A stretch of 64,000 nucleotides of DNA from NCBI RefSeq assembly GCF_028463845.1, contig NZ_CP116805.1, forward strand, positions 992,001 to 1,056,000. The letters run 5' to 3'. Each line of letters opens with the position of its first letter. Position 1 is the stretch's first letter. The notes under the pieces are model-generated. The model had not been told where the DNA came from. It saw only the letters and a list, made by a program, of their open reading frames with translations, and did no database searches. The translations under genes and the position numbers were made by a program. Source of the DNA: Gimibacter soli. Its GTDB lineage: Bacteria > Pseudomonadota > Alphaproteobacteria > Sphingomonadales > Kordiimonadaceae. Shown here one piece after another: positions 1 to 7,011 of the stretch.

Positions 1-1
1 A

Positions 2-202
2 GTCGGGGTCAGCCCGGCGGCGCGGCCTGCGGCCTGCCTTGATGATGATCTCGCCACCGCCATTCGCGGCGCATTGGTCTTTGACCGTGACGCCTGCCTC
101 GATCTTGCCCGCCGGTTCAGTTGGCAGACGGTTGCCCGCCAGTTTGTGGCGTCGCTTCAGGGAATTTCCTGCTTTGCCGAGGAAGCCCGCCCGGCGGCGT
201 GA
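2..202 (+). CDS. C-terminal end of a glycosyltransferase (partial, cut by window edge)
   Basis: The frame is open from base 2 to the TGA at 200-202 and has no start codon inside the window. The visible 66 residues include an ARRFSWQTVARQFVASL segment, the amphipathic C-terminal helix typical of group 1 (GT4) glycosyltransferases, where the W follows a short S/F-rich stretch. The rest of the enzyme lies outside the window, so donor and acceptor cannot be judged. If the call is right, polysaccharide genes lie on both sides of the prophage remnant. Confidence 0.55.
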   Translation, partial: VGVSPAARPAACLDDDLATAIRGALVFDRDACLDLARRFSWQTVARQFVASLQGISCFAEEARPAA

Positions 203-211
203 GGTGCTGGG

Positions 212-901
212 CTAGTCCGAATAGCGCCGCGTTACCCACAATACCCCCGCGACAATATCGCCGGTGCCGACACTGTCGGCACCTGTGCTGTCGGCGCGCG
301 CGCCGGGCATCAGGCGGAAAGGCCAACTTTCGTAAGCGGGGTTCGGTTTCTCGGGCAGGGGCACGAGCCAGTCCTCGCCGCTCGCGGTGCGGTGATACTG
401 GCGGGCTGCGATGCGGCCGCCCGGGCGGGAAACCAGCAGGATCACGCCCGGCGTCATCGGGAAGAAATGCTTGCGCGGGTCGGCAGCGATGATGAGGCTG
501 CCGGGCCGGATTTCCTGCGCCAGGCTATCGTCCCCCATCAGATAGCAGGAAAGCCCCTCCGGGCTTGTCGCATCAAGGGGGACGGCGACTTCGCGCAAGG
601 CCATATCATCGGGCAGGGGCTCCAGCACACCGCTGCCTGTCAGGCGACCACGGATCGGCAAGGTGGCATGCGCGCCTTCCTGCGTCGGGACGGGCGCACC
701 GGCGGCGAGGCTGAGGAGCAGGGCGCGTACGCTCATGCCCAGCATCTCGGCCATCGGGATCACTTCATCCGACTGGACCTCGCGGGTGCCATTAACGATA
801 TCCGAAATGCGCGGCGGTGGCAGGCCGAGGGTCTCGGCCAAGTCCTTCAACTTGAAACCCCGCTGTTTGAGGGCGTCTTTGATCCAGGGCTGGGTGCGCA
901 T
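212..901 (-). CDS. XRE-family phage repressor with S24 (LexA/CI-like) C-terminal domain
   Basis: This 229-residue protein has an N-terminal helix-turn-helix (about residues 10-60: LKDLAETLGLPPPRISDIVN). The C-terminal fold (about 80-229) is that of S24 peptidase-like repressors, including a GDDSLAQEIRPGSLIIA block that aligns with the catalytic-Ser GDSM block. It probably represses the divergent prophage genes to its right. Two features needed for autocleavage look altered: the usual Ala-Gly bond region reads TGSG, and the general-base Lys appears replaced by Arg (AARQY). It may therefore not respond to RecA; this is inference from a by-eye alignment. It is divergent from the next gene, with a palindromic operator between them. 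Confidence 0.85.
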   Translation of the reverse strand: MRTQPWIKDALKQRGFKLKDLAETLGLPPPRISDIVNGTREVQSDEVIPMAEMLGMSVRALLLSLAAGAPVPTQEGAHATLPIRGRLTGSGVLEPLPDDMALREVAVPLDATSPEGLSCYLMGDDSLAQEIRPGSLIIAADPRKHFFPMTPGVILLVSRPGGRIAARQYHRTASGEDWLVPLPEKPNPAYESWPFRLMPGARADSTGADSVGTGDIVAGVLWVTRRYSD

Positions 902-931
902 GGCGCTATAATTATGGTTCTCGTAAAAAAT

Positions 932-956
932 GTCATTTACTATGGTCGTAAATGAC
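932..956. promoter_or_regulatory. Palindromic operator between repressor and divergent prophage gene
   Basis: Perfect inverted repeat GTCATTTAC-N7-GTAAATGAC (9-bp arms at 932-940 and 948-956). It lies about 30 bp upstream of the repressor start, in an AT-rich stretch unlike the surrounding GC-rich DNA. Position and symmetry fit an operator bound by the S24-type repressor as a dimer. Binding is inferred. Confidence 0.65.
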
Positions 957-962
957 GATAAT

Positions 963-983
963 AAAAATACGAATAACGAAAAT
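963..983 (+). promoter_or_regulatory. AT-rich shared motif, copy 1
   Basis: The motif AAAAATACGAA-N3-CGAAAAT lies between the operator and the gene starting at 1028. The same motif, differing only in the three central bases, occurs at 1822-1842 just upstream of the terminase promoter. Such an AT-rich 21-mer repeated in two regulatory gaps of a GC-rich region suggests a common protein-binding site, but no family is recognised. Confidence 0.4.
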
Positions 984-1027
984 AATTGATCAAATCAAGC
1001 CCGGATCAAGAATGAGGACCGACAGCC

Positions 1028-1627
1028 ATGCAGAATCTGATCGACACTGCCATCCGTGCCTTGGCGCACGACATGCCCGTTAAAACCGATGCCAGCCTGA
1101 CAGCCGCCTTTCTCGAGGTGCGGATGATCGATGCGGTCTGGACGCTGCGCCGGATGCCCGACCGGGAGGCCGGTCTTCTCTATTCCCGCCAGATCCTGTG
1201 GCCGGACATGAAGGTGGACCGTCATACAGCAGTGCCGGCAGCGCTGGGGCGTGTAGCTGCTGCAAAACGGATACCGGCAGAGCCGCGGTCAATCGACCTG
1301 ATGCAGCCGGTGCTGGACCTGTTGCGCCTGCTGCCGGATGTCGAAGATCGCAGGATCGTCTTCTGGGGCGCCTGGCATCAGGACGGCGTCCGGCAGGAGC
1401 GTATGCCCTGGGCCAAAGTTCGGCGCAGCCTGTCCGGGCATCTGGGGGCGGAGAGGGCAAAGGGCCTGTCGCGCTGGACGTTGAAGAGGCGTTATGACGA
1501 TGGCCTTGGCTGGATCGCCCGGCTGCTCATCCGCGCGGAAACGGGTAGCATCACGGACACGTTAACGAATTCGGAAAAAAAGGCTTGCGTAGGCGCGGCC
1601 CATCGGGCACCATCCGTCAAGCCATAG
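1028..1627 (+). CDS. Phage-associated protein, DUF6362-like
   Basis: A 199-residue basic protein. Its core (about residues 25-70 and 140-170) carries a SRWTLKRRYDDGLGWIA segment, characteristic of a small family found just upstream of terminase genes in alphaproteobacterial prophages (DUF6362, recalled from memory). That segment resembles a helix-turn-helix recognition region, and an early-gene DNA-binding role is possible but unproven. The gene is transcribed away from the repressor, with the operator and an AT-rich motif in front, and is followed by a rho-independent terminator. The C-terminal 30 residues are low-complexity. Confidence 0.65.
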   Translation: MQNLIDTAIRALAHDMPVKTDASLTAAFLEVRMIDAVWTLRRMPDREAGLLYSRQILWPDMKVDRHTAVPAALGRVAAAKRIPAEPRSIDLMQPVLDLLRLLPDVEDRRIVFWGAWHQDGVRQERMPWAKVRRSLSGHLGAERAKGLSRWTLKRRYDDGLGWIARLLIRAETGSITDTLTNSEKKACVGAAHRAPSVKP

Positions 1628-1638
1628 TGACCGAATGC

Positions 1639-1674
1639 GCCCGCCGAAGGGGTTTCCCCTGAGGCGGGCTTTTC
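1639..1674 (+). terminator. Rho-independent terminator 1 after the DUF6362-like gene
   Basis: GCCCGCC (1639-1645) pairs with GGCGGGC (1663-1669) around an inner AGGGG/CCCCT pairing, followed by TTTTC. It lies 12 bases after the stop at 1627 and ends the early transcript. Confidence 0.75.
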
Positions 1675-1821
1675 TTTGTGGAATCCGGCACTTTTCGGCC
1701 CCGATTCAGCCATTTCGGCCTCGCAGTCTCCCAAATATACAATCAAAGATTTCATTGAACGCTTTCCGCGTGCAATTCTGCCTTGGTATCGAGTCGTCAG
1801 TGATTTTGGCGCAGTTCAATA

Positions 1822-1842
1822 AAAAATACGAAATTCGAAAAT
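1822..1842 (+). promoter_or_regulatory. AT-rich shared motif, copy 2
   Basis: Second copy of AAAAATACGAA-N3-CGAAAAT (first at 963-983). It lies immediately upstream of the -35 element at 1848, a position suited to an activator or repressor of the structural-gene promoter. Confidence 0.4.
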
Positions 1843-1847
1843 TTATC

Positions 1848-1876
1848 TTGCACCCTTTGCGGCATTTTGCTACATA
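1848..1876 (+). promoter_or_regulatory. Sigma-70-type promoter for the phage structural genes
   Basis: TTGCAC (1848-1853) and TACATA (1871-1876) are separated by exactly 17 bases. The predicted transcription start is near 1883, giving a leader of about 90 bases before the small terminase gene. That leader contains the hairpin at 1900-1933. Confidence 0.55.
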
Positions 1877-1899
1877 GTGATTATCAGATTGGAAATGTG

Positions 1900-1938
1900 C
1901 GCCCGCCGAGAGCCTGATAGCTCCCGGCGGGCGTTTCC
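1900..1938 (+). terminator. Leader hairpin with U-rich tail (terminator or attenuator 2)
   Basis: CGCCCGCCG (1900-1908) pairs perfectly with CGGCGGGCG (1925-1933), followed by TTTCCTTTTCC. It lies only about 20 bases after the predicted start of transcription and before the terminase genes. It could attenuate the structural operon or end a very short RNA. Its stem shares GCCCGCC/GGCGGGC with terminator 1. Confidence 0.6.
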
Positions 1939-1971
1939 TTTTCCGACTTTGCTTCCGGTGGTGACATTCCC

Positions 1972-2442
1972 ATGACCCTCCCCCCTGCAGCGTCACCACC
2001 GGGCCGGGCGGCGCGGCGACAGGCTTATCTGATCGCCCGCGCCGCCGGCGAAACCCGTTCGGGGGCAGCAGCCTTTGCCGGCGTGTCTCCGTCAACCGTC
2101 CGGCGGTGGTCCCGCACCGATCCCGCCTTCAGGGACGCCGAGACGGCGGTTACCACCGGCGCGCTCGATGCCCTTGAGGCGGAAGCGGTGCGCCGCGCCC
2201 TTCACGGTGTCGAAAAGCCGGTGTTTCGGGGCGGTGAGCAGGTGGCGACGGTAACCGAGCTTTCTGACGGGCTGCTGACCCTTCTTCTGAAGCAGCGTTG
2301 GGCTGAGCGGGAGACTGAAAGAGCAGCGCGGCAACGCACCGGCCTGCAGGATATGGAAAGGCTGAGACGTGCCCTTTATGAAAAGCTCGCTCGCCAGATT
2401 CTCGCGCCCGGCGCTGAAGAAACTGATCCGGGGGCTGAGTGA
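1972..2442 (+). CDS. terS: Phage terminase small subunit
   Basis: A 156-residue protein with a helix-turn-helix near the N-terminus (about residues 20-50, including AAAFAGVSPSTVRRWSRTD) and a helical, charged C-terminal half. This matches small terminase subunits that recognise DNA for packaging. It is the first gene of the head module and its 3' end overlaps the large terminase gene by about 74 bases, the usual order in GTA-like clusters. Identification rests on the HTH plus position; small terminases are poorly conserved. Confidence 0.75.
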   Translation: MTLPPAASPPGRAARRQAYLIARAAGETRSGAAAFAGVSPSTVRRWSRTDPAFRDAETAVTTGALDALEAEAVRRALHGVEKPVFRGGEQVATVTELSDGLLTLLLKQRWAERETERAARQRTGLQDMERLRRALYEKLARQILAPGAEETDPGAE

Positions 2443-3667
2443 CGAGGAAACTGCCCTCCTGTTTTACGATTGGCCCTTCTGGGCGCGGCCCGAACAGCTT
2501 GCCCCGGCGGGTGACTGGCGGTGCTGGCTGGTGCTGGCCGGGCGAGGCTTCGGGAAAACGCGATCAGGGTCCGAATGGGTGCGCGGCCTTGTCGAGGGCG
2601 GTGCAGCGCGAAGGTTAGCGCTTGTGGCGCCGACGCTGGGTGATGCGCGAGCGGTGATGGTGGAAGGTGAAAGTGGCCTTCTCGCGATTTCGCCGCCATG
2701 GGCTCGCCCGGTGTTCGAGCCCTCGAAACGTTTGCTGACTTGGCCGAACGGGGCGGTTGCTACGCTGTTCGGTGCTGAAGAGCCTGACCGGCTGAGCGGT
2801 CCACAGTTTGACGCTGCGTGGTGCGACGAGCTTTGCGCCTGGGGGCGGGCGGACGAGACGCTCGACATGCTGCGGTTCGGACTGCGGCTGGGAGATGCCC
2901 CCCGGCTGCTTGTTACCACCACACCCCGCCCCATGCCGCTATTGAAGCGGCTGATGGCGGACAGGGCGACAGCGGTGACGCGGGGGCGGACCCGGGACAA
3001 TAGCGCCAATCTTGCTGCCGGGTTCCTGGATGAAATCACCCGCAAATATGGCGGCACGCGACTGGGCCGGCAGGAACTGGACGCTGAAATTCTGGAAGAT
3101 ACGCCGGGCGCGCTTTTCGCCCGCGACCGGATCGAGACGCTGCGGGTTTCTGGTGTGCCCGAGATGCAGCGGATTGTCGTGGCGCTCGACCCGCCTGTCA
3201 CGTCTGGCGAGACAGCGGACGAGTGCGGACTTGTGGCCGCCGGGCTCGGGGTGGATGGGCATGGTTATGTGCTTGCGGACCAATCGTCACGCGGGCTTAC
3301 GCCGCTTGAGTGGGCGGCGAGGGCGGTGGATCTTTACCACGAATTGCAGGCCGACCGGATTGTCGCGGAAGGCAATCAGGGCGGCGATCTTGTGCCGGCC
3401 CTGATCGGACAGGTGGACGCGAGCGTGCCGGTGAAGCGGGTGCATGCCCGCGTTGGCAAACGGCTGCGGGCTGAACCCGTGGCGGCCCTTTATGAACAGG
3501 GCAGGGTGCACCACACCGCCTGTTTCCCCGCCCTTGAAGACCAGATGGCCAATTTCACCGGCAGCTTGCCGGGCGGCGCGAGCCCTGACCGGCTGGATGC
3601 GCTGGTCTGGGCGCTGACCGACCTGATGCTGACCCAACCCGTCAACCTGAACATGAGGATGCTTTGA
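2369..3667 (+). CDS. terL: Phage/GTA terminase large subunit
   Basis: A 432-residue DNA-packaging motor. The ATPase half has a Walker A motif, LAGRGFGKTRSGSEWV (about residues 57-72), and a Walker B-like FDAAWCDEL (about 148-156). The C-terminal nuclease half has conserved acidic positions (VALDPP near 272, VAEGNQGGD near 332, SPDRLDALVWAL near 408). Length and motifs match GTA gp2-type terminases. The start is uncertain: the GTG at 2369 or the ATG at 2378 both fit, and both overlap the small subunit gene. It ends in a TGATG overlap with the portal gene, indicating translational coupling. The gene appears intact although the downstream capsid gene is destroyed. Confidence 0.92.
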   Translation: MPFMKSSLARFSRPALKKLIRGLSDEETALLFYDWPFWARPEQLAPAGDWRCWLVLAGRGFGKTRSGSEWVRGLVEGGAARRLALVAPTLGDARAVMVEGESGLLAISPPWARPVFEPSKRLLTWPNGAVATLFGAEEPDRLSGPQFDAAWCDELCAWGRADETLDMLRFGLRLGDAPRLLVTTTPRPMPLLKRLMADRATAVTRGRTRDNSANLAAGFLDEITRKYGGTRLGRQELDAEILEDTPGALFARDRIETLRVSGVPEMQRIVVALDPPVTSGETADECGLVAAGLGVDGHGYVLADQSSRGLTPLEWAARAVDLYHELQADRIVAEGNQGGDLVPALIGQVDASVPVKRVHARVGKRLRAEPVAALYEQGRVHHTACFPALEDQMANFTGSLPGGASPDRLDALVWALTDLMLTQPVNLNMRML

Positions 3668-4824
3668 TGCGATTCCTTTCGCGATTGCGCGCCCTGCGGC
3701 CCGAGGCAAAAGCGGCGCCGAAACCCCTTCTGGCCCGGACACTGCCGGGCGATGCCGTCGCGACCCCGCGCCGATATGACCGTCTGGCGAGCGAAGCCTA
3801 TCAGCAGAATGTCGTCGCCTACCGGGCGATCAATCTGGTCGCGCGCGGGATGGCATCGATCCCGCTGGAGGTGATGGTGGGCGATGTGCCGATGGACCGA
3901 CATCCGCTCCTTGATCTGTTGCGGCGCCCCAATCCGAAGCTGAAGGGGGCAGGGCTTCTGTACCAGATGGTCGGCTTCTACCTGATCGCCGGCAACAGCT
4001 ATGCCCTGAAGATCGGCCCCGATGGCCGCCCGCCGGGCGAACTTTGGCTGATGCGGCCCGACACCATGTCGGTGATTGAGGGCGCAGACGGGGTCGCCAG
4101 CGGATACCGGCAAACCGTTCTCGGGCGCCGGCAATCCTTCGAGGCGTCGGCGATGCTGCACTGGAAAAGCTTCAATCCCTTGTCGGACTGGTACGGCATG
4201 GCGCCCCTGGAGGCGGCGGCGATGGCGATCGATGCCCACAACGAAGGCAGCCGCTGGAACCTCGCCCTCATCCAGAATGGCGGAACCCCCTCTGGCGTCC
4301 TCTATCAGGAGGACGGCGGGGTGCCGCTCACCGAGGCGCAGTTCGCCCATCTGAAGACACAGGTGGAAGAACGCCACATGGGGCCGGTGAATGCCGGTCG
4401 TCCACTGCTGCTGGAAGGCGGGCTTAAATGGCAGCATATGGGGCTGTCGCCGAAGGATATGGATTGGCAGGCCGCCAAGAATATGAGCGCGCGGGAAATC
4501 GCGCTCGCGTTCGGCGTGCCGCCCCAGATGCTCGGTATCCCGGATGCCCAGACCTATTCCAACTATGCCGAGGCCCGGCAATCCGTGTGGGAAGACACGA
4601 TCATTCCGCTGGCTTCGGAACTGGTCGGTGAGCTTAATGCCTGGCTCGCACCAGAATATGGACCGAACGTTCGGTTGATAATGGATCTGGACGAGATTCC
4701 GGCGCTGGAGCCGAAACGGCAAGCAAAGTTCGACCGGCTGACCCGGGCCGATTTCCTGACCCGCAACGAGAAGCGTGCTGCCCTTGGCTATGGCCCCAAC
4801 ACAAAGGAAGACATGGATGCATGA
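3667..4824 (+). CDS. HK97/GTA-family phage portal protein
   Basis: A 385-residue protein of the HK97-type portal family. It forms the dodecameric ring through which DNA enters the head. Recognisable are the N-terminal AYRAINLVARGMASIPLEV region (about 45-63), LYQMVGFYLIAGNSYALKI (about 98-116) and MSAREIALAFGVPPQMLGIP (about 275-294). The ATG at 3667 shares its A with the terminase stop. The length is normal for the family and no frameshift is seen. Confidence 0.93.
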   Translation: MRFLSRLRALRPEAKAAPKPLLARTLPGDAVATPRRYDRLASEAYQQNVVAYRAINLVARGMASIPLEVMVGDVPMDRHPLLDLLRRPNPKLKGAGLLYQMVGFYLIAGNSYALKIGPDGRPPGELWLMRPDTMSVIEGADGVASGYRQTVLGRRQSFEASAMLHWKSFNPLSDWYGMAPLEAAAMAIDAHNEGSRWNLALIQNGGTPSGVLYQEDGGVPLTEAQFAHLKTQVEERHMGPVNAGRPLLLEGGLKWQHMGLSPKDMDWQAAKNMSAREIALAFGVPPQMLGIPDAQTYSNYAEARQSVWEDTIIPLASELVGELNAWLAPEYGPNVRLIMDLDEIPALEPKRQAKFDRLTRADFLTRNEKRAALGYGPNTKEDMDA

Positions 4825-5755
4825 TGTGATCGATCTGAAGCTCGAGGCGAAGGCAGCGGGACCGGCCGGCACGTTCGAGGGCTACGGCGCCGTGTTCGGC
4901 AATGTGGACAGGGACGGGGACCGTCTGGCAAAGGGTGCCTTCGCCGAAAGCCTGAAAGTGCGCATGCCGGCGCTCTTGTGGCAGCACAATGCCAAGGAGC
5001 CCATCGGTTGTTTTGACCATGTGGCGGAAGATGCCCGCGGCCTGCATGTGAAGGGGCGCCTTTCCATGGAGGGGCGGGGCAAGGAAGCCTATGACCTTTT
5101 GAAAATGGGTGCGCTCGACGGGCTTTCCATCGGATTTGTGACCCGCGAAGCCAGCCGCGACGTTGCGGCCGGTGTCCGCACCATCCTGAAGGCCGATCTG
5201 ATGGAAATCTCCCTCGTCACCTTTCCCGCGAACGAGCTTGCCCGTGTGGCTGCAGTAAAATCAGCACCGGAGATCAGCAGTCCGCGCGGATTGGAGCATT
5301 TTTTGAGGGAAGCCGGCCTTACACGCATGCAGGCCAAGGCGGTGACGGCGAAAGGGTATAAAGGACTGGCCCGCTCGTCTGACGACCAGAGCGCCATGAT
5401 TGCAACCATGATGGCGCGCCTTGCGCGCAAGGATGCAGGGGTGGTCAGCGTTGAAGCGCCACCCGGCCAATTTGGCGCCTGGGTGCGGCTGCCGGCCACC
5501 GGCTTCGGCCGTGAGGATTTCGACTATCTGGTCAATTTCTCCGGCGCTGGCGAACTTGTAGGCGCGATCGAGCTGGAGGTGGCTTATCAGGGCTTGCATG
5601 GCCCGGCTACTGCCCGCACTATCGCCGGAGGGTTGAGTGCGCCTTCCGGTAGCCTCACCCTGCGCCTGCCGGGTGGTAGCTGGCAGGAACCACAGGTGCG
5701 GGCCCGAAGCCTTGCACCATTCGGCCAGAATATAAGGGTGACCTATTCGGGATAA
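4817..5755 (+). CDS. HK97-family prohead protease with extra C-terminal domain
   Basis: The first ~190 residues match HK97/GTA prohead proteases: FEGYGAVFGNVDRDGDRLAKGAF, then WQHNAKEPIG with the catalytic His near residue 58, and a DGLSIGF block carrying the Ser. The family tail motif (FLREAGLTRMQAKAVTAKG) follows. The start is the ATG at 4817, preceded by AAGGAAG and overlapping the portal gene by 8 bases; the upstream GTG at 4775 is less likely. Unusually, about 120 further residues form a beta-rich, glycine-rich segment (WVRLPATGFG, LTLRLPGGSW) not usual for this family. It would process capsid and scaffold, but the capsid gene downstream is truncated. Confidence 0.85.
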   Translation: MHDVIDLKLEAKAAGPAGTFEGYGAVFGNVDRDGDRLAKGAFAESLKVRMPALLWQHNAKEPIGCFDHVAEDARGLHVKGRLSMEGRGKEAYDLLKMGALDGLSIGFVTREASRDVAAGVRTILKADLMEISLVTFPANELARVAAVKSAPEISSPRGLEHFLREAGLTRMQAKAVTAKGYKGLARSSDDQSAMIATMMARLARKDAGVVSVEAPPGQFGAWVRLPATGFGREDFDYLVNFSGAGELVGAIELEVAYQGLHGPATARTIAGGLSAPSGSLTLRLPGGSWQEPQVRARSLAPFGQNIRVTYSG

Positions 5756-5764
5756 GGGGGACTT

Positions 5765-6223
5765 ATGAAGTTGCAGGCTCTGGCGACAACACTTGTGCGG
5801 TTTATTGCGCTGTTCTTTTCACTGCTCGCATTCCAGGGGCTTGTCTCCGGTTTGCTTATCAGGGTTGGCCATGATGCTGCAGCTGGCCAGTACAGCTGGC
5901 AGCCGCAATTTGATCTGTTCCAGCTCGCGCTTGGCATTGCCCTTTGGGTTCTGGCGCCCCGTATCGCGCTCCTGATGCAAGGCGGAGTGATGGCGCCGGA
6001 CATTGAGGCAACGCCTGATCGCCTCCTCAAGGCTGGCGCGTTTCTCCTGGGCCTTTATTGGCTGATCCGCAGCCTGCCGACGGCACTATGGACGGTCTTT
6101 TACGGCCCGGGCATGGGGCAGGGAGTGCTGTTCACGCTGGTGACGCCGGAAATGCTGACGGCCCTCATGGGGGCAATTGTGATGCTGGTTTCAATCCGGC
6201 AGCGGACCAAAGACTCTTCCTGA
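5765..6223 (+). CDS. Small integral membrane protein in the phage head module
   Basis: A 152-residue protein with about four hydrophobic segments (residues ~8-30, ~50-70, ~88-110 and ~118-142), so probably an inner-membrane protein. It starts 9 bases after the protease stop, with a G-rich RBS (AAGGGGG), and is co-transcribed with it. No family is recognised. Its place between protease and capsid is not part of the standard GTA order, so it may be a moron (cargo) gene. A strong terminator follows directly. Confidence 0.6.
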   Translation: MKLQALATTLVRFIALFFSLLAFQGLVSGLLIRVGHDAAAGQYSWQPQFDLFQLALGIALWVLAPRIALLMQGGVMAPDIEATPDRLLKAGAFLLGLYWLIRSLPTALWTVFYGPGMGQGVLFTLVTPEMLTALMGAIVMLVSIRQRTKDSS

Positions 6224-6252
6224 CTGAAACAACATTTTCAGATTTGAACGAG

Positions 6253-6280
6253 GGCGCCCCACCGGGCGCCTTTTTTGTTT
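6253..6280 (+). terminator. Strong rho-independent terminator before the capsid remnant
   Basis: GGCGCCC (6253-6259), loop CACC, GGGCGCC (6264-6270), then TTTTTTGTTT: a textbook terminator. It sits inside what should be one continuous structural operon, between the membrane protein and the capsid remnant. Confidence 0.85.
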
Positions 6281-6394
6281 TCCGGGCTTGCCGTTGCCTG
6301 CGCGAAGCAGTGGACGGACCCGGTGCCGGCGAGTGTGACGGGATGTCGCTTTCAATGGCTCTTGTCATTCCGAACAACATTGAAGGACAGATAG

Positions 6395-6637
6395 ATGGAA
6401 CTCACCGATCTTAAATCGGCAGTTGACGCTTATGCGGACGCCGCCGAAACCGGCCTCGCTGCGCTCGAAACGCGGCTTGGCCAGATTGAAACCAGACTGG
6501 CGCGCCCCGGCGCCGTGCCGGAGGTGAAAGCGGCAACCGAAGCCGCTACGGCGCACAAGACCGCCTTCTTCGACGGCTTCATCCGGAAGGGTGACGACGC
6601 AGACCTGAGGGCATTTATGGTAAGCTTCTGCTGCTGA
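6395..6637 (+). pseudogene. Major capsid protein, N-terminal remnant (truncated)
   Basis: The first ~74 codons resemble the N-terminal scaffold/delta domain of HK97/GTA major capsid proteins: ATG with a GAAGGA RBS, a coiled-coil stretch with LETRLGQIETRLARP, then AFFDGFIRKGDDADLRAF, which normally precedes the protease cleavage site and the capsid fold. After about base 6612 the sequence is no longer capsid-like. The frame ends at the TGA at 6635-6637 while a different frame encodes the tail protein. The whole capsid fold (usually ~300 residues) and the head-tail connector genes that should follow are missing, so no head could be built from this locus. Confidence 0.75.
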
Positions 6638-7011
6638 AGATCAGGAACGGCGCGACCTACGAGGCCGCAGGTGGTTTCCGCACCAACAGTTTCACCTTTT
6701 CGGGTGAGACAATTGACGTGACTTCGAAGGATTCGGGTGGTTACCGCGCACTGATGGCAGGCGGCACCCGGGCACTTTCCACATCCGGTTCCGGCGTTTT
6801 CGTGTCAGACGATATCGTCAAGATGCTCAATACCAAAATCGCTGCCGGCGAGCTTGTTGACTGCGAACTCGTTGTGCCTGGCCTTGGCAGCTACAGCGGC
6901 ATGTTCGCCATCAAATCGCTGGAAATGAGCGGCGAACATAACGGGGAGGTTACCTATTCAATCAGCCTCGACAGCGCCGGTGTCGTTGCATTCACAGCGG
7001 AGGCTGCGTGA
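6619..7011 (+). pseudogene. Major tail (tube) protein lacking its N-terminus
   Basis: From 6619 the frame encodes GKLLLLKIRNG, then a typical TP901-1/GTA gp9-like tail tube protein: TFSGETIDVTSKDSGGYRAL, VSDDIVKML, and a C-terminal MSGEHNGEVTYSISLDSAG. The first few residues and the start codon are absent because the frame is fused, one base out of register, to the capsid remnant. The first possible start is the GTG at 6718, which would remove about 33 conserved residues. The stop (7009-7011) overlaps the next ATG. It is probably not translated into a working tube subunit unless the ribosome changes frame near 6619-6637. Confidence 0.75.

Larger units (their letters stand above)
1628..1971. 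other. Intergenic regulatory region upstream of the terminase genes
   Basis: A gap of 344 bases without a credible gene; the ORFs that cross it have no coding character. It holds terminator 1 (1639-1674), an AT-rich stretch with a shared motif (1822-1842), a promoter (1848-1876) and a second hairpin (1900-1938). It is clearly more AT-rich between about 1740 and 1890 than the flanking genes. Confidence 0.6.

Noticed and set aside
121-955. Plus-strand frames overlapping the repressor gene
   Set aside because: They are antisense to a well-supported HTH/S24 repressor and show no domain.
902-1027. Possible attachment (att) site near the repressor
   Set aside because: The inverted repeat there fits an operator. 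No matching direct repeat was found at the right end of the prophage and no integrase is present.
6718-7011. Tail tube protein as an intact gene starting at GTG 6718
   Set aside because: This start would skip about 33 conserved residues (6619-6717) that are still present upstream in the same frame. A truncated gene fits better.
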